From assembly GCF_003344925.1 (NCBI RefSeq), contig NZ_CP031188.1:2153001-2217000 (forward strand): a stretch of 64,000 nt of DNA, read 5' to 3'. Source of the stretch: Flavobacterium arcticum (GTDB taxonomy: Bacteria > Bacteroidota > Bacteroidia > Flavobacteriales > Flavobacteriaceae). A model generated the notes under the pieces. The model worked only from the letters and a program-made list of their open reading frames with translations. It searched no databases and was not told the DNA's origin. This document shows positions 54,279 to 63,000 of the stretch, piece by piece. Both the position numbers and the translations under genes were made by a program. Position 1 is the first letter of the stretch; the number at the start of each line of letters is the position of its first letter.

Positions 54279-55160
54279 CTATCCTTTACCGTAACCCTTT
54301 AAAAATGAAGAAGGTGTTTCGCCTGTTTTCTTTTTAAATAATCGCGAAAAATAGGCGTAATCTTCATAGCCTAAAGCATATGCGATTTCGTTAAAGTTAT
54401 GTTGTTGCAATACAAGTTCTTTTTTGGCTTCGAGTAATACTCTTCCTAATATAACATCGGTTACTGTTTTACCTGCTACTTCTTGAGTAATACGGTTTAG
54501 ATGTTTAGAGCTAACATTGAGCATAGTGGCATATACCGATGGTGATTTTTTAGTTTTATAATGCTTTTCTATAAATTGCTCTAATTGACGGAACTTAATA
54601 TAATAGGTATTTTTATTTTTGGTATCTACAGGGTTTAATGTTAAGTAAATTCGAGTACTCTCTACATATATTAGATTAATAAGACTTAGTATTCTTTGTC
54701 TTTTTAGAAACAAGTTGGTATTATTTTCTTCATATACCTGTTTAAAGAGGTCTTGTATTATACTAAGCTCATTTTCTTTTAAATATATAACGGGTAAATT
54801 GTGCATGCTATAAAAGAAGGGGAATCTATTAATAGTAGCTTGTGTATATTGCATATCATAAAAGTCTTGTGTATGAAAAAACACATAACCTTTTATATCT
54901 TTAGATAGTTCCCAATGATGTGTTTGCCCAGGATTTAAAAAAAACAGACTACCTGGCACTACGCTATATACAGTGAAATCTACTTCATGTATACCACTTC
55001 CATGTGTAAACAAGATAGCAAGATAAAAGTTATGCGAATGGGGTAGAGCAATATCTTTATGACTGGTAATTAAATGGTCTTCGAGTGTATTGGCATAAAA
55101 CTCCTCTACATTATGTTGCTTTAAAAATTGTTCTATATTTAGTATGGCTACTTTTTTCAT
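54279..55160 (-). CDS. AraC family transcriptional regulator
   Basis: 293 residues. An N-terminal cupin-like sensor domain (about 30-130, with HSHNFYLAILF and PGSLFFLNPGQTHHWEL) is followed by two C-terminal helix-turn-helix units (SVYATMLNVSSKHLNRITQEV and NEIAYALGYEDYAYFSRLFKK). The His-rich cupin core suggests a small-molecule ligand. It is divergent from the DUF983 gene across 95 bp, which it may control. Confidence 0.92.
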   Translation of the reverse strand: MKKVAILNIEQFLKQHNVEEFYANTLEDHLITSHKDIALPHSHNFYLAILFTHGSGIHEVDFTVYSVVPGSLFFLNPGQTHHWELSKDIKGYVFFHTQDFYDMQYTQATINRFPFFYSMHNLPVIYLKENELSIIQDLFKQVYEENNTNLFLKRQRILSLINLIYVESTRIYLTLNPVDTKNKNTYYIKFRQLEQFIEKHYKTKKSPSVYATMLNVSSKHLNRITQEVAGKTVTDVILGRVLLEAKKELVLQQHNFNEIAYALGYEDYAYFSRLFKKKTGETPSSFLKGYGKG

Positions 55161-55231
55161 ATATTAAAATATGTCCTAAAAGTACAAATTATTGAGTATA
55201 TAAGCTATTGCCTTATACTAACAATGTGACG

Positions 55232-55239
55232 TAACTTTG
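55232..55239 (+). promoter_or_regulatory. promoter of the DUF983 gene (-33 TTG and -7 box)
   Basis: TAACTTTG on the plus strand with a TTG element at 55208-55210, 21 nt upstream, one of the better -33/-7 pairs in the window. ATG 55256 is 16 nt downstream. Confidence 0.6.
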
Positions 55240-55255
55240 TACAAAACTTTTAGGT

Positions 55256-55621
55256 ATGTCACAGTTTACAGATATAATTACAGAAAAATGCCCTATATGT
55301 GGTGAAGGGCATGTGTTTACTAAAAAAGGAAATCCTTTATTATTTAAAATGCCGAAAATGAATAAAGAATGTTTGGTGTGTCATCATAAGTTTGAAAAAG
55401 AACCAGGTTTTTTTTACGGAGCGATGTATGTGAGCTATGGGCTTACAATACTAGAAATGGCACCTATTTTCTTGATATCAAGAATTTTTGTAGATAGTTA
55501 TAATGCCACAATAGCTATAATAGGACTATCTGCTTTTTTATTAAGTACGTTTAACTTTAGGCTTTCGCGAATGATATGGATGTATATGTTTGATGGCGGA
55601 AAACGCCAGGTACAGAATTGA
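55256..55621 (+). CDS. DUF983 family zinc-ribbon membrane protein
   Basis: 121 residues. Two Cys pairs (CPICGEGH at 12 and CLVCHHKF at about 42) form a zinc ribbon ahead of two transmembrane helices (about 62-80 and 84-102). This is the DUF983 pattern, whose function is not established. Divergent from an AraC-type regulator, with its own promoter and terminator. Confidence 0.87.
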   Translation: MSQFTDIITEKCPICGEGHVFTKKGNPLLFKMPKMNKECLVCHHKFEKEPGFFYGAMYVSYGLTILEMAPIFLISRIFVDSYNATIAIIGLSAFLLSTFNFRLSRMIWMYMFDGGKRQVQN

Positions 55622-55658
55622 TTTTTTAATGCTATTTTAAAATAAAGCCCCCAACTTT

Positions 55659-55703
55659 AAATCTGACTGATTGTATTTTATAAGAATATAATTAGTCAGA
55701 TTT
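55659..55703 (+). terminator. terminator of the DUF983 gene
   Basis: 10-bp perfect stem (55659-55668 with 55694-55703), partly paired 25-nt loop, then T6. Confidence 0.65.
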
Positions 55704-55745
55704 TTTCCTTTTATACATTATCTTAGCATACAAAATAACCTGAAT

Positions 55746-56801
55746 ATGAGAAAATGTACTTTAGTTATACTAGTATTGATCTTTATTATTTCTTGTAAAA
55801 AGAAAGAAGAAAAAATAGTGTTACAACCATCGTTTGAGAATGTTGTTATTGATACATTATTAGAAGATAATATTAGCATACGTGCCCTAACTATAGATGA
55901 TAATAAAGTATGGTATGCAGGAAGTAGTGGCAAATATGGATGGGTTTCGCTTACTAATGATAAAGACTTTAATGGGGTAATTGGTAAAGATTCTACACTG
56001 CCTGAATTTAGGGCTATTGCTCAAACTAAGAATTATATATTTATACTCAACGTGGGGTCGCCCGCTATGTTATATAAAATAACTAAAGATGGTAAAACAG
56101 TACATAATGTATATACAGAAACGGGTGAGAAAGTTTTTTATGACAGTATGCAGTTTTACAATGATAATGAAGGAATGGCTATGGGCGACCCTACAGATGA
56201 TTGCCTCTCGGTACTAAAAACTACTGATGGTGGCGAAATATGGACAAAATTATCTTGTGATATTTTACCAAAAGTAGCTGATGGCGAAGCCGCTTTTGCT
56301 GCGAGTAATACCAATTTAATAATAAGAGGGAATGATACTTGGATAGTTTCTGGAGGTAAAAAATCTAGAGTGTTTTATTCTGGAGATAAGGGTAAAACTT
56401 GGGAAGTATATAACACCCCTATAGTACAAGGTAGTGAAATGACAGGCATTTTCTCGGCTGATTTTTATAATAATAAAATTGGTTTTGCAGTAGGGGGAGA
56501 TTATGAGCATTTAGATAATAACTCAGGTAATAAAATATTGACTACTGATGGAGGTAAAACTTGGAAATTAGCAGGCGATGGTAGTGGTTTTGGTTATGCC
56601 TCATGTGTTCAGTTTATACCCAATAGTTATGGTAATGAATTAATAACCTGTGGACCGTCGGGTATTTATTATTCTTATAACAGAGGAGAAAATTGGAAGA
56701 AAATACACCATGATACCTCATTACACACTTTGTGTTTTATTGATAATAAAACAGTAGTAGCTGCGGGGCAGAACAAGATAATACGATTGAGATTACAATA
56801 A
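55746..56801 (+). CDS. lipoprotein with BNR/YCF48-like beta-propeller
   Basis: 351 residues. The signal ends at a lipobox (LIFIISC, Cys18), so it is a lipoprotein, followed by KKKEEK. The body carries Asp-box (BNR) repeats: TTDGGEIWTKL, SGDKGKTWEVY, TTDGGKTWKLA, NRGENWKKI. This is a YCF48/sortilin-type propeller often annotated 'oxidoreductase' without proof. It probably binds a protein or glycan on the outer membrane. The next gene starts 27 nt downstream. Confidence 0.85.
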   Translation: MRKCTLVILVLIFIISCKKKEEKIVLQPSFENVVIDTLLEDNISIRALTIDDNKVWYAGSSGKYGWVSLTNDKDFNGVIGKDSTLPEFRAIAQTKNYIFILNVGSPAMLYKITKDGKTVHNVYTETGEKVFYDSMQFYNDNEGMAMGDPTDDCLSVLKTTDGGEIWTKLSCDILPKVADGEAAFAASNTNLIIRGNDTWIVSGGKKSRVFYSGDKGKTWEVYNTPIVQGSEMTGIFSADFYNNKIGFAVGGDYEHLDNNSGNKILTTDGGKTWKLAGDGSGFGYASCVQFIPNSYGNELITCGPSGIYYSYNRGENWKKIHHDTSLHTLCFIDNKTVVAAGQNKIIRLRLQ

Positions 56802-56828
56802 CTAATGATAATTTCGAGTTAAAGAAAT

Positions 56829-57212
56829 ATGATGCACTATAAAGGCATAAAAAACAACATATACCTATGGGTAGTATTTAGCACTTTGCTAGTGCTACTA
56901 TCTCCTTGTACGGTTAAAAAGGTTGTAGCCGATGCTGTAGGAATAGGTTATGAAAAGCCTTTAAATATATCTAAAACAACGGTTTCTTCTGTAAGTAACG
57001 CGTGTAATTACTCTGATTTTAAAATTGTTGCAAAAAGTAATACTTCATTAACCAAACAATTATTATTTCCTTTAGTAAATCATCATCAGGTATTTTTTAC
57101 TGCTTTTGATTTGCATCAGCGACATAAAAAGTTACATAATGCTCAAAGAATAAACATAACGGCCAAAGCACCATTATATATTCTTTATAAAAAGATGAAA
57201 TTAACCTCTTAG
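56829..57212 (+). CDS. small hypothetical membrane-anchored protein beside DoxDA
   Basis: 127 residues (ATG at 56829 or 56832). A hydrophobic segment (about 12-26) ends LLSPC, which may be a lipobox, then a Lys-rich stretch; a second Cys is in SNACNYSDF. The C-terminus is basic and His-rich (NHHQVFF, LHQRHKK). I recognise no domain. It lies 27 nt after the BNR lipoprotein gene and 77 nt before doxDA. Confidence 0.6.
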   Translation: MMHYKGIKNNIYLWVVFSTLLVLLSPCTVKKVVADAVGIGYEKPLNISKTTVSSVSNACNYSDFKIVAKSNTSLTKQLLFPLVNHHQVFFTAFDLHQRHKKLHNAQRINITAKAPLYILYKKMKLTS

Positions 57213-57289
57213 CCTAAATGCACTTTACAAGTTTAGGTTATGCCCATATTAGGCAAAGAATTTTATTTTTTTAACTTTTTACAATACAT

Positions 57290-58321
57290 ATGCAAAACAT
57301 ACATACTGAAAATCAGCACTATAAAATGGCTGGTACTATAACTCTTGCCCTACGATTAGTAATAGGGTGGACGTATTTCTCTGCCTTCTGGAGAAGATTA
57401 ATATTAGAAAACAAACTTGACCCTGATACTGCGGGTTATATAGGTCAGAAATTCAATCACTTTTTACCCAACGCTTTAGGTATAAAGCCTATTATAGAAC
57501 ATTTGGTACTGAATCCTGATAAACTCTGGATTGCTATGGTTGTTTTTACTATAATAGAAGCTATAGTTGGATTATTTATCATGTTCGGGTTGTTTACTCG
57601 TCTTATGAGTATTGGGGTAATTGCTTTGGCAATGGGTATACTTTTAGGCTCTGGATGGATAGGCACTACTTGTCTTGACGAATGGCAAATAGGTGTATTA
57701 GGTATTGCGGGAGGTTTTATATTATTCCTTTCAGGTAGTAGCTATTTTTCAATGGATAACTTTTTATTGAATAAAGAATATAGGTTTACTAATAATAAAT
57801 GGTTTCGTTGGTTAGGGTCGGGTAACTTATCTTTAAAAAGCAATTCTTTCAAGACAATTTCTTTAATAGGGGCTTTATTAATCTTATCTCTCACATTGTT
57901 TACCAATCAATATTTTCATGGTGGGTTATGGGGAAAACTGCATAACAAATCTGCAAAACCTGTTATTGAACTATCAGATGCAGTAATAGACAATAATACA
58001 TTGTCTTTCAATGTTTATAGAACAGAGGGTGTAGATGTATATGGTTCTTTTTTAATAGCAATAGCCTTAGAGGACGCAGAAGGTAATATTGTATTAAAGA
58101 TGGAAGCAGATGAGCTAGCAAATTTATCGCCGAATGTCATAAAAAATATATATGTTGCTAAAGTAAAACCAGGCAAGCATAGTCTTATAATTCCGTTAGG
58201 AGCTAAAGCAAATATTAATTTAAAACATGAAAAACTGATACATTTAAAATCCTCAGTGTACATACTTAAACTTACAGATGTGAGTGGCATTGTGTGGAGA
58301 GATAAAGTTCAGGTAAAATAA
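57290..58321 (+). CDS. thiosulfate:quinone oxidoreductase-like DoxD-DoxA fusion
   Basis: 343 residues. Residues about 15-165 have four transmembrane helices of the DoxD/DoxX type (ALRLVIGWTYFSAFWRR, FTRLMSIGVIALAMGILLGSGW). Another membrane helix (about 185-205) leads into a DoxA-like domain to the end (NVYRTEGVDVYGSFLIAI). In Acidianus, DoxD and DoxA are separate subunits that move electrons from thiosulfate to quinone. Here they are fused, as in other Bacteroidota. Substrate here is unproven. Clear terminator after the stop. Confidence 0.82.
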   Translation: MQNIHTENQHYKMAGTITLALRLVIGWTYFSAFWRRLILENKLDPDTAGYIGQKFNHFLPNALGIKPIIEHLVLNPDKLWIAMVVFTIIEAIVGLFIMFGLFTRLMSIGVIALAMGILLGSGWIGTTCLDEWQIGVLGIAGGFILFLSGSSYFSMDNFLLNKEYRFTNNKWFRWLGSGNLSLKSNSFKTISLIGALLILSLTLFTNQYFHGGLWGKLHNKSAKPVIELSDAVIDNNTLSFNVYRTEGVDVYGSFLIAIALEDAEGNIVLKMEADELANLSPNVIKNIYVAKVKPGKHSLIIPLGAKANINLKHEKLIHLKSSVYILKLTDVSGIVWRDKVQVK

Positions 58322-58353
58322 AAAAGAAAGCCACTAAAAGTGGCTTTCTTTTT
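58321..58353 (+). terminator. terminator of the doxDA gene
   Basis: 15-bp perfect stem (58321-58335 with 58339-58353), 3-nt loop, A and T flanks. Its first base is the last base of the stop codon. Confidence 0.88.
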
Positions 58354-58416
58354 AGTATTAGTTTAAGGTTCTTTTATTTTATTTGAATTAAATTAGTAGT
58401 CTTTAATTTACTTTAA

Positions 58417-59634
58417 ATGAATAATCTAATAGGTATAATAAAATTCTGGATAAAGCATCGCTATAACCGCATTGTAAATAGTATCGCTTTTTACCCTGCA
58501 TTTATCGCTTTTGCATTTCTAATAGCCTCTATACTTTTTATTCGTTTCGATTTTTCAGAAACTGGACAGACATTAAAGGAGGAATTTGAATGGTTAAACT
58601 TACGTGATGCTTCTACAGCACGAAATATTATTGCGGTTGTTGCAGGAGGAATACTATCGTTAACGGTTTTCAGTTTTTCAATGGTTATGATAGTTCTCAA
58701 TCAGGCAGCGTCACAAATGTCTAACAGAGTATTAAATAAACTTATAGGTAACCGATTTCAGCAAATTGTATTAGGTATATATATTGGTACTATAGTGTTT
58801 GCACTCTTCCTTCTTACTGCTGTTCGTGATATAAATTCGGGTATTTTTATACCTGCAATTAGCACTTATATATTAATCATTATTGCTATAATAGATATAT
58901 TTATATTTATATACTTTCTTCATTATATAACACAATCAGTTAAATATGAGATTATTATTAAACGTATATTAACTGTAACCTTACATAATATGAAAGGTTC
59001 TTGTTATCTTAAAAAAGAACCAGAGGCAATAACTCAAATAGATTTTAATTATGAAATAAAAACACCCAAAACAGGTGTTTATGAAGGTTTTGATAAAGAT
59101 ACACTTATTGATATTTGCAATAAAAATGATTGTAAAGTTAGTATACTATACTCTCCTGGTACATTTGTATTTAAAGAATTAGCTGTAATAAAAGTAAACA
59201 AGAAAATTTCTGATGAAGCTCTAAAAAAAATACAGAAGACATTGTACCTAAGTCAGGATGAAACTATTGTAGGTAATTTCTTTTATGGTTTTCGTCAACT
59301 TACAGAAATAGCCATTAAGGCACTAAGTCCTGGTATTAACGATCCTGGTACAGCATCATTAGCTTTGCGAGCACTTTTTGAATTGTTTATATATCGTGTA
59401 GTTTATTTTCCTGAAAACACAATTAAAGACAAAAACGACAAAGCATGTATATATGTAAAACAACCTGATTTTGAAACAATATTTAATATGACAGTTTTAC
59501 CTATATGGGATTATGGTAAAAATGACAGAATAATACAAAATGAAATGCATGGGCTACTAGAGCAATTTTTATCCTTACATCCTAATACTGAAATGGAATT
59601 CTTTTTTAAAGAAATTAGTAAAGGTTCTAATTAA
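58417..59634 (+). CDS. DUF2254 family membrane protein
   Basis: 405 residues. Four transmembrane helices (about 25-45, 70-95, 115-137 and 145-170) are followed by a soluble C-terminal domain. The DUF2254 signature is visible in 'LTVFSFSMVMIVLNQAASQMS' and 'AIKALSPGINDPGTA'. Function unknown, though the family is widely conserved. Its stop is 7 nt from the convergent neighbour's stop, and no terminator hairpin fits between them. Confidence 0.87.
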   Translation: MNNLIGIIKFWIKHRYNRIVNSIAFYPAFIAFAFLIASILFIRFDFSETGQTLKEEFEWLNLRDASTARNIIAVVAGGILSLTVFSFSMVMIVLNQAASQMSNRVLNKLIGNRFQQIVLGIYIGTIVFALFLLTAVRDINSGIFIPAISTYILIIIAIIDIFIFIYFLHYITQSVKYEIIIKRILTVTLHNMKGSCYLKKEPEAITQIDFNYEIKTPKTGVYEGFDKDTLIDICNKNDCKVSILYSPGTFVFKELAVIKVNKKISDEALKKIQKTLYLSQDETIVGNFFYGFRQLTEIAIKALSPGINDPGTASLALRALFELFIYRVVYFPENTIKDKNDKACIYVKQPDFETIFNMTVLPIWDYGKNDRIIQNEMHGLLEQFLSLHPNTEMEFFFKEISKGSN

Positions 59635-59641
59635 AAATAGA

Positions 59642-60250
59642 TTACCAGTCTTCAGCAAGTTTCTTAGGAATTTCTTTCTGGATATATTCTCCTATATGTT
59701 TTAAATAACTACCGTCGGGTTTTATAATCATGTAATTACCGCACTTACCGCCATATAAGAAGTATTTATATAGGGTGTTAGTAGTGTCTTCAGATACATT
59801 TTTGCTTTTAAATTTATAATCTTTTTCGGTAATATTAAATCGTATGTATTCAGGATTTCTTTTAAAAAATCGGTGGTATTTATTGTCTGAGGTATAATTA
59901 TCAATACAAGAACCATTTGGGTTTTTATCAGGTTTGTAAAAGAAGTGAATTACTAAGGTTTGGTCATCTTCAAAAGAGCGGTTAGTTAAAGCCTTTAAAG
60001 TTGATTTTATTTCTTTAAGCTGTTCCTGATTTAATTTACCTTTCTCTTCTCTTAAAACAATTTTTGCGATTGCAGCCGTATCATTTTCTATAATTCCGTA
60101 TGTGTATGTAAGAGATAACTTTGCTTTAAAATCTTCTAATGAAATAGAGTTTCCATTTTCATCTAACAAATATTCTTTCTTTGAAATTTGTTGTCCTAAA
60201 AGATTACATGTTATAAAAAGTAAGAGCGATAAAAAAGTATATGTTTTCAT
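59642..60250 (-). CDS. small secreted hypothetical protein
   Basis: 202 residues with signal peptide at 1-19 (ending CNLLGQ). The mature protein is Lys-rich with two Cys in SCIDNY and GGKCGNYM that might form a disulfide. No recognised domain. It follows dnaX on the minus strand after 49 nt, and may be read through from it. Confidence 0.7.
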   Translation of the reverse strand: MKTYTFLSLLLFITCNLLGQQISKKEYLLDENGNSISLEDFKAKLSLTYTYGIIENDTAAIAKIVLREEKGKLNQEQLKEIKSTLKALTNRSFEDDQTLVIHFFYKPDKNPNGSCIDNYTSDNKYHRFFKRNPEYIRFNITEKDYKFKSKNVSEDTTNTLYKYFLYGGKCGNYMIIKPDGSYLKHIGEYIQKEIPKKLAEDW

Positions 60251-60299
60251 AATAGATATAATTTATTTTAAAAGAAGTTATCGCACAACACTAATTTTT

Positions 60300-62032
60300 T
60301 TACCCTATATCCAAATCAAAAGTTTGGCGTAATTTTTCCATTAAAGGATTAATCTCTTTTAGTTTCTCAAATTTTTCTAGTGGAGTAAAGGCATGTTTTT
60401 TAGAAACTGTTTCATTTACATGAGTTTCTATAACAATATCATGATTATGCAACTTACCACGCATATAGCCTAATAAGTCATGCTTACCATTATCAAAATC
60501 TATTTTAGAACCTTCGTTTGGTAACTCTAATTTTATGGTAAAACCATCTTTTTCAAGAACAGGATCATTTATTTGCATATAAGTAGCCATAATTTTTTGA
60601 CCACTATCGCTAAGGCGTTGTGCAAATTTATTCCATGTCAATAGCATATCCGTCTCGCTAAAAGCTTCTTTTGGTAAATCATCCTGATTTTTTTGAACTG
60701 CTTTTTGGCTCTCAGCTAGTTCTCGTTTCTTTTTAATACTTGATAGCGAAAATGCCGAAACTTTTGGCGCACCATTATCTGCCTGTTTTGGCGTAACGGG
60801 TTGTTTTACATGCTCTGGTTGTTGTGAGGCAGGTGGGGGAGTTACTACTACAGGTTTTTCTTGTGTTGTAGTATTATTAGCTTTTACCTCATTAGTTGGG
60901 TTGGCAACTTTTTGGGGAGTAGTGTTTTTAAAAAAATCAGGGGGAATTATAAATTGTTCAGCTTTTTTTTTTCTCCATCAAAGGTGATAGAGGCAAGCTG
61001 CATAAGGCAAAGTTCGACTAGTAGTCGTTGATTTTGACTATTTTTATATTTCAGGTCACAATCATTGGCAATATTTATACCCTCTAGTAAAAATTCCTGA
61101 CTGGTTTTTTTTGCTTGAGCGTCATATAAGTTGCGAGCTGTTTCTCCTGCTTCTAGTAGTACTAATGTTGCAGGGTTTTTACATACTAATAAATCTCTAA
61201 AATGCGAGGCAAGCCCTGCTACAAAATGATGCCCGTCGAAACCTTTAGCAAGTATATCATTAAATGCCAATAATAGTTCGGGTATTTTATTTTCTAACAA
61301 CAAATCAGTCACATTAATGTAATATTCAAAATCAAGTACATTAAGGTTTTCTGTTACGGCTTGTCGTGTAAGGTTTGTACCGCAATAGCTCACCACCCTG
61401 TCAAATATCGATAGCGCATCGCGCATAGCACCGTCTGCCTTTTGGGCTATAATATGCAACGCATCATCTTCAAAAGTAATGTTTTGATTATTAGCTACTT
61501 CTGCAAGATATTCTTTAGCGTCTTTTACCGTTATTCGCTTAAAGTCGAATATTTGGCAACGCGATAGTATAGTAGGTATTATTTTATGCTTCTCAGTAGT
61601 GGCAAGTATAAATATAGCGTGTCTTGGTGGCTCTTCAAGCGTTTTCAGGAAAGCATTAAATGCTGCCTGAGATAGCATGTGTACTTCATCTATAATATAT
61701 ACTTTATACTTACCTGTTTGTGGCGGTATACGCACTTGGTCGATAAGATTACGAATATCATCTACCGAGTTATTTGATGCTGCATCTAGCTCAAATACAT
61801 TAAAAGCAAAATCTTCGTTAGGGTCATCATACCCTTCCTGATTTATTTTTCGGGCAAGAATACGCGCACAAGTGGTTTTTCCCACTCCACGAGGTCCTGT
61901 AAACAGTAAAGCCTGTGCTAAGTGATTGTTTGCTATGGCATTGAGCAAAGTATTAGTAATAGCCTGTTGCCCTACAACATCCTTAAAGGTTTGCGGGCGG
62001 TATTTTCGGGCTGATACAATAAATTGTTCCAT
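60300..62032 (-). CDS. dnaX: DNA polymerase III subunits gamma/tau, with frameshift at an A10 run
   Basis: The zero frame from ATG 62032 codes 361 residues and stops at 60947. It has AAA+ domains I-III with Walker A GPRGVGKT (46-53), Walker B IIDEVHMLS and sensor LSRCQIFDF. This is the gamma form, the clamp-loader ATPase. Just before the stop, the codons GAA AAA AAA AAG form an A10 run (60963-60972). A -1 shift there opens a continuous frame to the stop at 60300, coding about 220 more residues: a Pro/Thr/Gln linker and a C-terminal tau domain. That region has no gene start of its own. The slippage could be programmed (as in other dnaX genes) or an indel. The Cys4 zinc module of other DnaX proteins is absent. 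Confidence 0.9.
60963..60972 (-). other. A10 slippery run in dnaX (gamma/tau frameshift site)
   Basis: Ten A on the minus strand followed by G, in frame GAA AAA AAA AAG CTG. It includes the A-AAA-AAG heptamer used for -1 frameshifting in E. coli dnaX. No strong hairpin is evident directly downstream, which favours transcriptional slippage or a homopolymer indel. Confidence 0.7.
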
Positions 62033-62048
62033 AGGGTAAAGTGAACAA

Positions 62049-62056
62049 CAAATATA
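62049..62056 (-). promoter_or_regulatory. -7 promoter box of dnaX
   Basis: TATATTTG on the minus strand, 16 nt ahead of ATG 62032. Confidence 0.5.
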
Positions 62057-62173
62057 ATAATTGCAAAGGCAATAGCAATGTAATTAACTTTCAAAATATT
62101 TAAAACTTATCAACTAAAAGTGAATTAGTTTAATAATCAGTTAATTACTATCTATTATGTTATAATCAGTAAA

Positions 62174-62476
62174 TTATTGTTCTCTGTTTTTTATAGTCAT
62201 TTCATGCAGTACCATAGCGGCACTTTTTTCGGTATAAGCACCATAACTAGCTACAAAAACACCTTTTTCGCCATCAGTAGCTTTTATACCATATACTGTA
62301 ACTTCATCTGCAGGATCAGTTTCTCCTTCATAACGGTATACTTCTTCTATAGTAAAATCTTGATAATGACTTATAATACGCTCTTCTTCAAGGTTAAAAT
62401 CGGTAGTATATCCTTTTTGCTTTAACTCTTCTAAGGCTTTAGATACTGTGGCATAATGATACATTTGTCTGTCCAT
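62174..62476 (-). CDS. small conserved Bacteroidota protein
   Basis: 100 residues starting MDRQMYHYATVSKALEEL. It resembles a small family in Bacteroidota that databases often label 'phosphoribosylpyrophosphate synthetase', but it has no PRPP synthetase motif and is far too short. The helix-then-sheet pattern (VTVYGIKATDGEKGVFVASYGAY) suggests a small alpha/beta domain. A promoter box (TAGTTTTG) lies 47 nt upstream. Function unknown. Confidence 0.78.
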   Translation of the reverse strand: MDRQMYHYATVSKALEELKQKGYTTDFNLEEERIISHYQDFTIEEVYRYEGETDPADEVTVYGIKATDGEKGVFVASYGAYTEKSAAMVLHEMTIKNREQ

Positions 62477-62523
62477 GATTATAGTTTTTTAGTGAGTGTT
62501 TTATAAAAATAAATTTACGCATT

Positions 62524-62531
62524 CAAAACTA
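62524..62531 (-). promoter_or_regulatory. -7 promoter box of the 100-residue protein gene
   Basis: TAGTTTTG on the minus strand, 47 nt before ATG 62476. Confidence 0.4.
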
Positions 62532-62679
62532 TAATGGCTGCCAATGAAGTGTTAAACATAAGTTAGTTATAAAATTAAAAGGTCTTAAAGCTTATAAAGT
62601 CTAAAAGTTAAAGAAGCACAAGAAAGGTGTTTATTATTTCTTTTGACTTTAAGACTTTCTAACTTTAGGACTAAAAACC

Positions 62680-62687
62680 TATCTTTG
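62680..62687 (+). promoter_or_regulatory. -7 promoter box of rnpB
   Basis: TATCTTTG, ending 4 nt before the first base of helix P1 of RNase P RNA. Because the mature 5' end of this RNA is normally the transcription start, it fixes the box-to-start spacing for this genome. Confidence 0.7.
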
Positions 62688-62691
62688 TCCC

Positions 62692-62993
62692 GCAGGTCGC
62701 CTTATCGCTCCGTTTTTACGGGGAGGAAAGTCCGGACACCATAGGGCAGCATAGCGGGTAACGCCCGTCACCGTGCTAACACGGGAGGACAAGTGCAGCA
62801 GAAAGTATGTACAGGTAATGCTGTAGTGAAACCAGGTAAACTCTATGCGGTGCAATGTCAAGTATACCAGCAATTAAGGGCTGCTCGCCCAATGCTGGAG
62901 GGTAGACAGATAGAGCATAACAGCAATGTTATGCCTAGATAAATGATAAGGGTTTCTTTTCTTAGAAATACAGAATCCGGCTTACAGACCTGC
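62692..62993 (+). ncRNA. rnpB: RNase P RNA, type A
   Basis: About 302 nt. Helix P1 is GCAGGTC (62692-62698) with GACCTGC (62987-62993). The universally conserved stretches are present: GAGGAAAGTCCGGAC near the 5' side, a GAAAGTA-type region, ACAGAA near the end, and CCGGCTTACAGACC at the 3' side. The RNA is the catalytic part of RNase P, which trims tRNA 5' leaders. The T-rich tail at 62994-63006 runs into the end of the convergent Shedu gene. Ends are inferred from P1 pairing. Confidence 0.95.
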
Positions 62994-63000
62994 TTTATTT

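Noticed and set aside
60300..60647. A separate 115-residue gene downstream of dnaX
   Set aside because: The same frame is open without a stop back to the A10 run and codes a tau-like linker and C-terminal domain, so it is the end of dnaX, not an independent gene.
62577..62671. Imperfect inverted and direct repeats of an AAGTCTTAAAG-like word upstream of rnpB
   Set aside because: Matches are loose and could arise from AT-rich composition; no stable structure could be defined by eye.
62679..62873. Minus-strand 64-codon frame
   Set aside because: It is the complement of the RNase P RNA gene and its promoter; chance frame.
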